18,675 nt of DNA from Clostridia bacterium (GCA_022790685.1 JAAVXQ010000077.1:1-18675), one strand, 5' to 3'; shown: positions 1-7,355, counted from the first letter of the stretch. Numbers and translations: made by a program. The notes: generated by a model not told the origin, from the sequence alone.

Positions 1-259
1 AAGTGAGAGCAATAATACTTTAAAAATAGAAGAATTTAAACTAATACAAAACAAAGTTAAAAGTGTTATAAAAGAGATAGCAAAAGAAATCTTAAAAGGC
101 AAAATTGATATAAAACCATATAATTATAAAAATAAAACAGGCTGTGACTATTGTAATTTTAAATCAATTTGTAGATTTAATACAAGTATAAAGGGTAATG
201 AATATTCATATATTAAAAATGTAGACAAAAAGTTAGCATTAGAGCTTATAAAAAAATAA
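1..259 (+). CDS. addB: AddB C-terminal fragment (ATP-dependent helicase/nuclease subunit B), 5' truncated by window edge
   Basis: The reading frame is open from base 2 to the TAA at 257-259, giving the last 85 residues of a protein whose start lies outside the window. The piece contains the spacing C-x2-C-x5-C (CDYCNFKSIC, about bases 140-171) followed by RF. In AddB these are the last three of four cysteines holding a 4Fe-4S cluster that staples the C-terminal RecB-like nuclease domain; the first cysteine would lie far upstream. AddB works with AddA in double-strand break repair and Chi recognition in Firmicutes. The usual partner addA does not follow; alr begins 16 bases later. Identification rests only on the cysteine cluster and its position at the C terminus, so another Fe-S PD-(D/E)XK nuclease (a Cas4 or RecB-like protein) is possible but less likely. 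Confidence 0.72.
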   Translation, partial: SESNNTLKIEEFKLIQNKVKSVIKEIAKEILKGKIDIKPYNYKNKTGCDYCNFKSICRFNTSIKGNEYSYIKNVDKKLALELIKK

Positions 260-275
260 GAAAAGAGGTACATTC

Positions 276-1352
276 ATGAGACAAAGTTTTTTAGAAGTAA
301 GTTTAGAAGATTTTAGGCATAATATTATAGAAGTAAAAAAATATTTCGGAAAAGAAATAAAAATTATGCCAGTAATAAAAGCTAATGCTTACGGAACCTA
401 TATAAATAAAACAGAGCTTATAGATGAATTTGATATAATTGCAGTTGCTTTTGTAGATGAAGCAAAAGCATTAAGAAAACAGGGATATAGCAAAGAAATT
501 TTTGTACTTAATCAACCAGATATAATAGAAATAGAGGATATTATTACAAATGATTTAACTATTGGAATAAGTTCCTTAGAATTTTTAGAAGAACTAAATA
601 ATATTAAAACTACTATAAAAGTTCATATTGAATTAGAAACTGGAATGGGGAGAACGGGAGTTAAGCTTACTGATTTAGAAGGTATTATATGTAAAATAAA
701 ACTTAATTCTAATATTAAGGTAGAAGGAGCATATACTCATTTATCATCAGCAGATATTGATTATGAATATACAAAAAATCAATTAAAGATTTTTGAAGAA
801 GGAGTAAATAAAATACAAAATAACTTTGATATAAAATATATTCATTCTCTTGCTTCAAATGGAATATTGAACTTTAAAAATAGTTCTTGCAATTTAATAA
901 GACCAGGAATAATAATATATGGTTATGAAACAGATGAGGAAACCTTAAAAAAAATAAACATAAAGCCAATAGCGAAACTAAAAACTAGAATAAATTATAT
1001 AAAAGAAGTAGAAGTGGGAACCTCTATAAGTTATTCTAGAAAGTTTATAACTAAAAGAAAATCAAGAATTGCTACTGTTCCTATAGGATATGCTGATGGA
1101 ATTCCAAGAGCAATGTCAAATAATGGATATGTAGTAATAAATGGAAAAAAAGCTCCAATAATTGGCAATATATGTATGGATAGTTTTATGATAGATATAA
1201 CTGATATTAATACTAGTGTAAAAGTAGGAGATTTTGTATATATTTGGGACAATGATATAATAAAACTTGAAGAAGTTGCAAAAAATTGTAGTACAATAAA
1301 TTATGAAATAATAAGTAGAATATCTGACAGAGTTCAAAGGATTATGATATAA
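276..1352 (+). CDS. alr: Alanine racemase
   Basis: Pyridoxal-phosphate enzyme interconverting L- and D-alanine, the source of D-Ala for peptidoglycan. The 358-residue length is slightly short for the family (about 370-390). Visible landmarks: the PLP lysine in VIKANAYG (K35), the ETGMGRTGV segment (121-129), RPGIIIYG (209-216), the second catalytic tyrosine in SISYSRKF (Y253), GYADG (271-275) and the CMD motif (300-302). The usual His-Gly after AYG is replaced by Thr-Tyr, which is unusual but lies next to rather than at a catalytic residue. A purine-rich AAGAGG stretch (bases 262-267) lies upstream of the ATG. It sits 16 bases after addB and 20 bases before pgeF, so these genes are probably co-transcribed. 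A serine-racemase-like specificity cannot be excluded from sequence alone. Confidence 0.9.
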   Translation: MRQSFLEVSLEDFRHNIIEVKKYFGKEIKIMPVIKANAYGTYINKTELIDEFDIIAVAFVDEAKALRKQGYSKEIFVLNQPDIIEIEDIITNDLTIGISSLEFLEELNNIKTTIKVHIELETGMGRTGVKLTDLEGIICKIKLNSNIKVEGAYTHLSSADIDYEYTKNQLKIFEEGVNKIQNNFDIKYIHSLASNGILNFKNSSCNLIRPGIIIYGYETDEETLKKINIKPIAKLKTRINYIKEVEVGTSISYSRKFITKRKSRIATVPIGYADGIPRAMSNNGYVVINGKKAPIIGNICMDSFMIDITDINTSVKVGDFVYIWDNDIIKLEEVAKNCSTINYEIISRISDRVQRIMI

Positions 1353-1372
1353 TAATGAAAGGTAATTAAAAA

Positions 1373-2164
1373 ATGAATGATGTTTGGAATAGTGAAGATA
1401 TAATATTAAAAAAAGATAAAGGAATAGAGTATTTGCAGTTTAAAAGACTTAATGATTTTAATGTAAAACATTGTTATACCTTAAAATCTGATAATATAAA
1501 CTTTTCTGAAAATTCAAAAGAAAGAGATGAATCGTTTATAAAAATTGCAAATAGTCTAGATATAAATCCAAGTTTTTTAGTAAGACCTATTCAAACACAT
1601 ACTGCAAATGTAAGGTGTATAGATAAAATTTTAAATCCCAAGGAGCTAAATGAGATAGATGGACTTATAACTAATAAATCAGATATCGCACTTGTTGCAA
1701 GAAATGCAGATTGTATACTTATGCTGTTTTATGATCCTATAAATAAAGTTATTGCTAATGTACATTCTGGATGGAGGGGGACTTTTCAAAAAATTTGTGA
1801 AAAAACTGTGCAAAAAATGATAACATATTACCAGTGCAAACCCGAGAATATAAATTGTTTTATATGTCCTTCTATACGCAAGTGCCATTTTGAAGTAGAT
1901 GAAGATGTAAAAATGCTTTGTGAAAATATATTTTATTTTTTAGATACAAATACCTTTATAGAAAAAGGTAATATTATAGATAAAAAACAAAAATATTATA
2001 TAGATACAGTTTTAATAAATAAATTATTACTTAAAAACTTAGGTATTAGAGAAGAAAATATAATTGATTGTAATATATGTAGTGTTTGCGAAAAAGATAA
2101 AGTTCATTCATATAGAATAGAAAAAGAAAATAAAAAAATAGCAGCGTCAATTATTATGCTATAA
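1373..2164 (+). CDS. pgeF: Peptidoglycan editing factor PgeF (YfiH/YlmD, laccase-domain family)
   Basis: A 263-residue member of the DUF152/Cu-polyphenol oxidase family, now understood as a cytoplasmic editing enzyme that removes L-serine wrongly placed in peptidoglycan precursors. The metal triad is recognisable: His76 in QTHTANV, Cys114 in NADCI and His131 in NVHSGWRG. The CPSIRKCHFEV segment (165-175) is the typical later motif. In Bacillus this gene (ylmD) lies downstream of the sigE-sigG cluster; here it sits instead between alr and a uracil-DNA glycosylase, so the wall-related function is kept but the position is changed. The ribosome site (GAAAGG, 1357-1362) is modest. The gap to the next gene is 13 bases, consistent with one operon. 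Confidence 0.88.
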   Translation: MNDVWNSEDIILKKDKGIEYLQFKRLNDFNVKHCYTLKSDNINFSENSKERDESFIKIANSLDINPSFLVRPIQTHTANVRCIDKILNPKELNEIDGLITNKSDIALVARNADCILMLFYDPINKVIANVHSGWRGTFQKICEKTVQKMITYYQCKPENINCFICPSIRKCHFEVDEDVKMLCENIFYFLDTNTFIEKGNIIDKKQKYYIDTVLINKLLLKNLGIREENIIDCNICSVCEKDKVHSYRIEKENKKIAASIIML

Positions 2165-2177
2165 AGTAGGAGAAGAA

Positions 2178-2735
2178 ATGTATAATTCTTTAGAAGAAGT
2201 AGAAAATTTAGTAAAAAGATGTACAAAATGTGCCCTATGCAAAAATAGAACTAATACAGTATTTGCTGATGGAAATGAATCTGCAAAAATTATGTTTATA
2301 GGTGAAGGACCAGGGGCTGATGAAGATAGAGAAGGAGTTCCTTTTGTAGGAAAAGCTGGAAAACTAATGAATGAGGCATTAAAAGGAATTGGACTAAAAA
2401 GAGAAGAGATTTATATTTCTAATATAGTAAAATGTAGGCCACCAGGCAATAGAACACCCTTTAAGGAAGAAGCAATGGCTTGTTTGGATTATCTTAGAAA
2501 TCAAGTGGTATTAGTAAATCCAAAAATAGTAGTATTACTAGGGAATACTGCATTAAAAAATGTTTTAGGAGAAGAATATTCTATTACAGCAAGTAGAGGA
2601 AGATGGATAGAAAAAAAAGGTATCAAATATATGCCTACTTTCCATCCAGCAGCATTACTTAGAGATGAAACTAAAAAGATAGATTTTTGGCAAGATTTAG
2701 AAATTGTAAAAGAAGAACTAGAGAACATAGATTAA
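2178..2735 (+). CDS. Uracil-DNA glycosylase, family 4 (Fe-S type)
   Basis: Excises uracil from DNA to start base-excision repair. The 185-residue protein carries four appropriately spaced cluster cysteines, C15 and C18 near the N terminus and C86 and C102 in the middle, matching the 4Fe-4S arrangement of thermophilic family-4 enzymes; C21 is an extra cysteine. Motif A is GEGPGADED (42-50), with VPFVGKAG (54-61) just after it, and the DNA-contacting motif is HPAALLR (156-162). CRPPGNRTP (86-94) is also typical. A good ribosome site (AGGAGAAG, 2168-2175) sits close to the ATG. It is the last gene of the probable addB-alr-pgeF-udg run, followed by a long hairpin. Families 5 and 1 are excluded by the cysteines and motif A. 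Confidence 0.92.
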   Translation: MYNSLEEVENLVKRCTKCALCKNRTNTVFADGNESAKIMFIGEGPGADEDREGVPFVGKAGKLMNEALKGIGLKREEIYISNIVKCRPPGNRTPFKEEAMACLDYLRNQVVLVNPKIVVLLGNTALKNVLGEEYSITASRGRWIEKKGIKYMPTFHPAALLRDETKKIDFWQDLEIVKEELENID

Positions 2736-2765
2736 TTCTATTTTTCTAAATTTTAATAATTAAAT

Positions 2766-2808
2766 AGTAGTATATTATATTTTATTATTAAAAATATAAT
2801 ATACTACT
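2766..2808. terminator. Long AT-rich hairpin between convergent genes
   Basis: Bases 2766-2783 and 2791-2808 are perfect reverse complements (18 bp) around a 7-base loop. The stem is nearly all A/T and has no long T-tract directly after it on the plus strand, so it is not a textbook intrinsic terminator. Its place between the ends of the convergent uracil glycosylase gene and the minus-strand HExxH gene fits a shared bidirectional terminator. It could also be an interspersed palindromic repeat; a genome-wide copy count would tell. Confidence 0.6.
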
Positions 2809-2917
2809 TAAATATATAATAAAAGAAGTTTAATATAATGAAATTTTATCAAAACATATTTAGGGTTATACCATATTGTTTTAAATAAAATTACAATAGA
2901 TTAGACTTCTTTGTTTT

Positions 2918-4051
2918 TTAATCTAAATTTTTTTGTCTTATTTTTTCTTCAAATAATAATTTTATTTTTTCAAATAATTTTTTGAAGAATTTAAAACCAT
3001 AAGTTTCTTCTTCTATTATCGAAATATTAGTTTCTATATTAAAATTATTAACAATTCCATATTTATCTATGTATTCACGTTTCTCATCAAGTTTTGAAAT
3101 CATTTCAGAATAGAATGTGTCAAAAAAGTTATAATTTTCATTGCTTATTAATAAATGTTTAAAATTATATAGTTTTACTTGAAATTCTTTTATATCTTCC
3201 AAATTTCTTATTAAATTATATTCAGAAGTAAAACAATTTTTTATAATAATATTTTGAGTTTCTAAAGTTTTCTTTAAAATTATTTCTTTTAAAGCAGAAA
3301 TTTTACTATTTAATTTTTTTACTTTATTTAAAGAAGTTTCTTCAGAAGAGGTTGAAAGCTCATAGGAAGCATTATTTAGTTGAGTTTCATAATCAACTAA
3401 TAAATCTAAATTATAAATAATATCTGAATATGCTTTTAAAGAAGATTTTGCAATAAAAGTATTTTTAAAGACATCATTACTACAAAAAGTACTATGGAAT
3501 AGAGGATAAGATCCTGTAAAATATATCATTTGTTTTATAAGTGTAGTTTGAATAGGATAAAATAAAGGACTTTCTGTTGAAATATCCATATTATAGTACT
3601 TTACATTATCTATAGCAGAATTTGTTGCTATTGAAGCCATAAGTTGTACAGCAGCTTCATTAAGAGCCATTCCGCTATTATGCCTATTTTCTAAATTATA
3701 TAAACCTAAGCGTAAAAGTTTTCCATTTTTACCTTTTATTTCTTGCATAAAATGTATACATTCATGTACAGCTAAAGTGTTAAGATTTTCTAAATCCATA
3801 TCTTTACTAAAATAAATTGAATTATTTTTATAAAAATATTTAGCAACTGCTAAATCAGAAGCAGGTATTTCAGCGATATACATATTAAGTCTTGCTATAG
3901 ATATAAAAAGATCACTTTGATTTATAGAATGTTCTGGAAAAGCAGAACATATTTTTTCAGATATATTTGAGGCAATTCTATTAACTTCTAATGTATTTAA
4001 CTTATTTACTACTTTGATGCCCTCTTTTTTTAGAGTAGAATTTATGCTCAT
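2918..4051 (-). CDS. Unrecognised protein with HExxH metallopeptidase-like motif
   Basis: A 377-residue protein of no family I recognise. Seen directly: HECIH at residues 96-100, followed 30 residues later by LNEAAVQLM (130-138), where Glu132 could serve as third zinc ligand as in gluzincins. The segment before it (LNTLAVHECIHFMQE) reads like the metal-binding helix of a zinc peptidase. The C-terminal half (about 210-377) is lysine- and glutamate-rich and probably alpha-helical, ending in a basic amphipathic stretch. There is no signal peptide or membrane segment, so a cytoplasmic location is likely. The start is supported by AAGGAG (plus-strand 4058-4063) six bases upstream of the ATG. It is transcribed alone and divergently from the dockerin protease. 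Zinc peptidase activity is inference from the motif only. Confidence 0.7.
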   Translation of the reverse strand: MSINSTLKKEGIKVVNKLNTLEVNRIASNISEKICSAFPEHSINQSDLFISIARLNMYIAEIPASDLAVAKYFYKNNSIYFSKDMDLENLNTLAVHECIHFMQEIKGKNGKLLRLGLYNLENRHNSGMALNEAAVQLMASIATNSAIDNVKYYNMDISTESPLFYPIQTTLIKQMIYFTGSYPLFHSTFCSNDVFKNTFIAKSSLKAYSDIIYNLDLLVDYETQLNNASYELSTSSEETSLNKVKKLNSKISALKEIILKKTLETQNIIIKNCFTSEYNLIRNLEDIKEFQVKLYNFKHLLISNENYNFFDTFYSEMISKLDEKREYIDKYGIVNNFNIETNISIIEEETYGFKFFKKLFEKIKLLFEEKIRQKNLD

Positions 4052-4082
4052 TTAAAACTCCTTAAATCTTTAGTATAAGTAT

Positions 4083-4088
4083 ATTATA
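4083..4088 (-). promoter_or_regulatory. Possible -10 box of the minus-strand HExxH gene
   Basis: On the minus strand these bases read TATAAT, 20 bases upstream of the ribosome site (plus-strand 4058-4063). The hexamer at -35 spacing (TGTATA, plus 4106-4111) is a poor match to TTGACA, so this is only a tentative vegetative promoter in very AT-rich DNA. Confidence 0.35.
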
Positions 4089-4132
4089 GAATAAAAAAAA
4101 ACAAATATACATATCATAACTATTAAAAAAAT

Positions 4133-4166
4133 ATTACATTTATATTACAAAACTAATGTAATGTAA
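4133..4166. promoter_or_regulatory. Dyad cluster of TTACA/TGTAA motifs in the divergent intergenic region
   Basis: ATTACATT (4133-4140) and AATGTAAT (4155-4162) are perfect reverse complements. A second TTACA at 4145-4149 lies 11 bases, about one helical turn, after the first, and a second TGTAA follows at 4162-4166. The arrangement is that of a regulator-binding site between the divergent HExxH and protease genes. A related dyad lies upstream of the cohesin gene at 6389-6402. The regulator is unknown. Confidence 0.4.
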
Positions 4167-4264
4167 ATTTAATATAGAAAAAAGTAGGCTTACAAATACT
4201 AAAAATCCGTAATAGTATAGAAAAGAAAAAATGCCAAAAAGGCTTGAGAATACTGAAATAGGGG

Positions 4265-4293
4265 TTGATTTAATTAAAGAAAACTCTTATAAT
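4265..4293 (+). promoter_or_regulatory. Sigma-A type promoter of the dockerin protease gene
   Basis: TTGATT (4265-4270) and a perfect TATAAT (4288-4293) are separated by exactly 17 bases, giving a start site near base 4300 and a leader of about 30 bases. The same -35 sequence and spacing recur upstream of the cohesin gene. Confidence 0.65.
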
Positions 4294-4330
4294 AAAGTTA
4301 AATTGTTTATAAAGAAAGAGAGCAGAATAA

Positions 4331-6383
4331 ATGAAAAGATTTAAATTTTATAAAGACAAAGTAAAAACTTTAAGTATGGGTTTATTTATATCTAGCATTA
4401 TTTTTTCTGGAACAGTTTTTGCACAAGATGTAGAATTTAGTGCAAATTTATCTGATGACTATAAAGAATGGACTAATAACAAAGAAGAAGGAATTATGCC
4501 AAAAACGTATTCTACAAATTTACCAGAAGAAATACTAAAAGAATATATATATGAACCTTTACCAAGTCTAAAAGAAGGGTTTTTATTAAAAGCTTTAAAT
4601 TTAGAGGAAGTTTCATCAGTAGAAGATGAAACTAGATATAATTTAGCAGAAAATATACCAATAAGAATAAAACATCAAGGAACTACTACTGAATGTTGGG
4701 CCTTTAGTTTAATAAGCTGTATGGAAAGTAATTTTGCAATTAAAAATAATGCTAGCAACTTAGAAAATATACCAGATTTTTCAGAACGACATATGGATTA
4801 TGCAACTTCTAAAGATTTTTCTGATGGAATTAATGAAATTGGATATAATAGAAGTGTAGGAAAAGGTGGTATTCCAATAATGGGATTATCTTACTTAAGC
4901 AATGGAACTGGTGCAGTTCTAGAACAAGACATGCCTTTTGAAGACAATGAAAATCAAATTTTATTATCCTCAATAGATAAAAAAGCAGATACCACGATAA
5001 CAGGCTATAAATCGTTAACAGGTATTTTTAAAGAATTTGATAGAAATGGGCATGTAAAATATACAAATGGATCAGGACATTATTATACAGAAGAGGAAGT
5101 TAAAGCTTTAAGAAAAATCATAAAAGAAAATATAGTAAAAAATGGTGCTGTTACAGGTATGACAGCAGGAAATCATGTTAATTATTATAATAATCCATCA
5201 GAAGTTTATAAATCTACAGCGTATTTTTGTAATAATCCATCAATAGCCAGAGACCATGCTATAACAATTGTAGGATGGGATGATAATTACTCAAAAGAAA
5301 ATTTTAATGAAAATTGTAGACCAAATAGTGATGGTGCATACATAATACTTAACTCATATGGAGAGAATATGTTTGATAAAGGATATATGTATGTTTCATA
5401 TGAAGATGTTTTAATTGAAAGTGACTTATATGTAATAGAAGGTACTGAAAAAGTAAATTATGATAAAATTTATCAAAATGACTTTTTTGGTGGAATTTAT
5501 TCAATAGGTTCAACATCGGATGATACAGGATACTATGCTAATGTTTATTCTAGAGATCTTTCAAAAAAATGAGTATTTAACTGATGTTGGAATTAGTGTT
5601 GCAGACTATGTAGATGTTGAAATATATTTAAATCCAAGTAGCAATTCAACAGTACTTAGTTCGTTAGTAAAAGTAGGAGAAAGTTCTAATACATTAGAAC
5701 CAGGATATCATAAAATAAAAATAACACCTACAAAATTAACAGGAAATGATTTTGCAATAGTGGTAAAACAAAAATCTAAAAATGGTATATTCTATTTTTC
5801 AATAGAAACTGCTGTACCAAATACAGTATTTGAAAATGTAAAATCTTCAGAAAATAGTTATTATTCATTAGATGGACAGTCTTGGAATAAAATAAATGAT
5901 TTATCTATTACTGGAATTAATATGAAAGATGCAGATGTTTGTATAAAAGCTTTTACAAAATTTGAAGAAGAGACAGAAGAAGATAAGTTCTATAGTTCAG
6001 TTTATCAAATAGATGAAACTACAATAATGAAAATAACACATAAAACAAGAATTGAAGACTTTTTAAATAATATTATTACTAATTTAGAAGTAAAAATTTA
6101 TTCAGAAGATGGAAATGAAGTAACAGATCAAAATGAAATTATGAAATCAGGGATGAAAGTAAAACTTTCAAATGGAAAAGAATTAACAGCTGTTGTAAGA
6201 GGAGATCTTAATGGAGATGGACTACTAGACTTAATAGATTTATCAAGAATTACTCTTCATTATGTAGGATCAGATTTGTGTATTCTAGAAGGAGCATATT
6301 TAAAAGGTGCAGATTTAAACTATGATGGTAAAATTAACTTAATAGATATGTCGCAATTAATTGTTACTTACGTAAATCTATAA
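4331..6383 (+). CDS. Secreted papain-like (C1) cysteine protease with C-terminal dockerin, frame broken at an A7 run
   Basis: Read with one +1 shift near 5563-5572, this gives a 683-residue exported protein. Order: signal peptide (1-31, cleavage near VFA-QD); C1 peptidase domain with oxyanion Gln116 and nucleophile Cys122 (QGTTTECWAFS), His309 (RDHAITIVGW) and Asn341 (ILNSYG); a beta-rich lectin-like module (about 375-545); a small TTI...IEDFLNNI module of the kind that often precedes clostridial dockerins (about 553-622); and a type-I dockerin (624-683) with two calcium-loop repeats, DLNGDGLLDLIDLSRI and DLNYDGKINLIDMSQL. The first frame ends at TGA 5570-5572, just after the peptidase; the second frame is open from upstream of the break to TAA 6381-6383. 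Without the shift the product would keep the catalytic domain but lose its docking module. The next gene encodes a cohesin, the expected dockerin partner. The domains are clear; whether the break is natural is not. Confidence 0.85.
5561..5572 (+). other. Frameshift point in dockerin protease (seven A then TGA)
   Basis: The upstream frame reads TCA AAA AAA TGA. Dropping one base gives S-K-N-E-Y-L-T-D and joins the peptidase to the lectin-like and dockerin modules without a gap. Reading TGA as an amino acid does not help, because another in-frame TGA follows at 5582-5584. Possible causes are a homopolymer sequencing error, transcript slippage, phase variation, +1 recoding at the stop, or real decay. 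Confidence 0.85.
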
Positions 6384-6388
6384 AATTG

Positions 6389-6402
6389 TTACATAAATGT
6401 AA
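6389..6402. promoter_or_regulatory. TTACAT-AA-ATGTAA palindrome upstream of the cohesin gene
   Basis: Perfect 6-bp arms with a 2-base spacer lie just after the protease stop codon and 22 bases before the cohesin -35 box. It matches the TTACATT/AATGTAA core of the dyad upstream of the protease gene, suggesting a shared regulator. This is inference from two sites. Confidence 0.4.
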
Positions 6403-6424
6403 TCAAAAATTAAATAATAACTAC

Positions 6425-6453
6425 TTGATTTTTTAAAATAGAATAGTTATACT
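6425..6453 (+). promoter_or_regulatory. Sigma-A type promoter of the cohesin gene
   Basis: TTGATT (6425-6430) and TATACT (6448-6453) have a 17-base spacer. The predicted start (about 6460) falls at the edge of the AGGAG ribosome site (6461-6465), so the leader would be very short. The gene may also be reached by read-through from the protease gene. Confidence 0.5.
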
Positions 6454-6473
6454 ATAGAAAAGGAGAAATAGTG

Positions 6474-7262
6474 ATGAAAAAGAAGTTAAACAGATTTTTA
6501 AAAATAACAATAATGATTATAGCAGTAGTTCTTGCATATTCAACTGTGGTAAGTGCATATAGCTTTACGCCAACAATGACGCCAAGTGCGACAACAGTTC
6601 AAGAAGCAACAGAATTTACAGTAACAGTAAAAATAACTAATTTAGATTTAGGACCTAATGGAATAAATGCTTTTAGTGCTAAATTAGATTATGATACAAA
6701 TGTATTTGAACCAGTTACTGCTTCTGGAGTTGAGGGACTAAGTGGTTGGGCAGCAACTTACGAACCAGATAAAAAAACAATTGCTTTAAGTAAATTACAA
6801 TATGCGAAAACTGAAGAAAACATATTTCAAATTACATTAAAAACAAAATCTGGAGTAATTGGAAAAACAGGAACTATTAAATTAACAGAAGTTACAGCTG
6901 CTGACCAATCTACATTAACAAATGCACAAGACGTTTCAACATCGATTGCTGTAGGATCTGCAACAACTAATACACCAAGTTCTTCAACAAACAATGTTCC
7001 ATCAATATCAGCAGTAACAAATTCAAAAAATAATAATACAACTAATAATAATATAGTTAATAATACTGCAAATAAAGTAAATAATGTTGCTAACAATACA
7101 AATAAAGTTAACAATATTGCAAATAAAGTAGGAACAGCTTCAAAAGATGATATACCATATACAGGAGTTGAAGATGATATTATAAAAGCAATATTTGTTG
7201 TTATGGCAATAGCATTAATTTTCTATATTAAATTTGAGAAAATAAATAAAGAAATGAAATAG
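6474..7262 (+). CDS. Surface cohesin-domain protein with Asn-rich linker and IPYTG sortase-type anchor
   Basis: An exported protein of 262 residues. A signal peptide (residues 1-28, hydrophobic core about 11-27) leads into one cohesin-like beta-sandwich (about 31-162; note FTVTVKITNL, INAFSAKLDYD and FQITLKT, typical cohesin strands). A Thr/Ser/Asn-rich linker (163-225) follows, with repeats of the form NKVNN-x-AN, then IPYTG (227-231), a hydrophobic segment (about 236-252) and a basic tail, the layout of a sortase sorting signal with IPYTG in place of LPxTG. Cohesins bind dockerins with high affinity in cellulosome-like systems, and the gene just upstream encodes a dockerin protease. I chose ATG 6474 over GTG 6471 because AGGAG (6461-6465) is 8 bases from ATG and only 5 from GTG. 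If the anchor is not sortase-processed, the C terminus still acts as a membrane anchor. Confidence 0.82.
   Translation: MKKKLNRFLKITIMIIAVVLAYSTVVSAYSFTPTMTPSATTVQEATEFTVTVKITNLDLGPNGINAFSAKLDYDTNVFEPVTASGVEGLSGWAATYEPDKKTIALSKLQYAKTEENIFQITLKTKSGVIGKTGTIKLTEVTAADQSTLTNAQDVSTSIAVGSATTNTPSSSTNNVPSISAVTNSKNNNTTNNNIVNNTANKVNNVANNTNKVNNIANKVGTASKDDIPYTGVEDDIIKAIFVVMAIALIFYIKFEKINKEMK
7061..7131 (+). repeat. Imperfect tandem repeats coding the Asn-rich linker
   Basis: Near-repeats built on AATAAAGT(A/T)AA(T/C)AAT code for NKVNN-type units in the wall-spanning linker of the cohesin protein. Such repeats often vary in copy number between strains. The copies are imperfect, so this is a low-complexity coding repeat rather than a mobile element. 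Confidence 0.5.
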
Positions 7263-7279
7263 AAATAAAATTTAAATAT

Positions 7280-7316
7280 AAAATAAGAATAATTTTTTAA
7301 TTATTCTTATTTTTTT
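7280..7316 (+). terminator. Intrinsic terminator after the cohesin gene
   Basis: A perfect 15-bp stem (7280-7294 with 7299-7313) has a TTTT loop and runs into a T-tract (7311-7316), 18 bases after the stop codon. It separates the cohesin/dockerin unit from topB. Confidence 0.85.
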
Positions 7317-7326
7317 GTCTAAAAAA

Positions 7327-7355
7327 TTGCTTTAATCTGATAAATAGTATAAAAT
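7327..7355 (+). promoter_or_regulatory. Possible promoter of topB
   Basis: TTGCTT (7327-7332) is followed by TAAAAT (7350-7355) at 17 bases, or TATAAA (7348-7353) at 15 bases. The match is moderate in AT-rich DNA, but a promoter is expected here because a terminator lies directly upstream. Confidence 0.4.

Noticed and set aside
4190..4300. A riboswitch upstream of the dockerin protease
   Set aside because: No known riboswitch core was recognised, and a good promoter (4265-4293) lies downstream of the structured part.
5570..5584. Read-through or recoding of TGA (selenocysteine or tryptophan) in the dockerin protease
   Set aside because: Another in-frame TGA follows at 5582-5584, and the lectin-dockerin half is in a different frame.
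6402..6435. AATCAA/TTGATT hairpin followed by T residues as a terminator between protease and cohesin genes
   Set aside because: Only a 6-bp AT-rich stem with a long loop; the right arm is better explained as the -35 box of the cohesin promoter.
6827..7114. Minus-strand open frame opposite the cohesin gene
   Set aside because: It is the antisense of the Asn/Thr linker repeats, giving a Leu/Val run without features.
7061..7131. CRISPR-like repeats
   Set aside because: The repeats are short, imperfect and in frame within the linker of a surface protein; there are no spacers and no cas genes.
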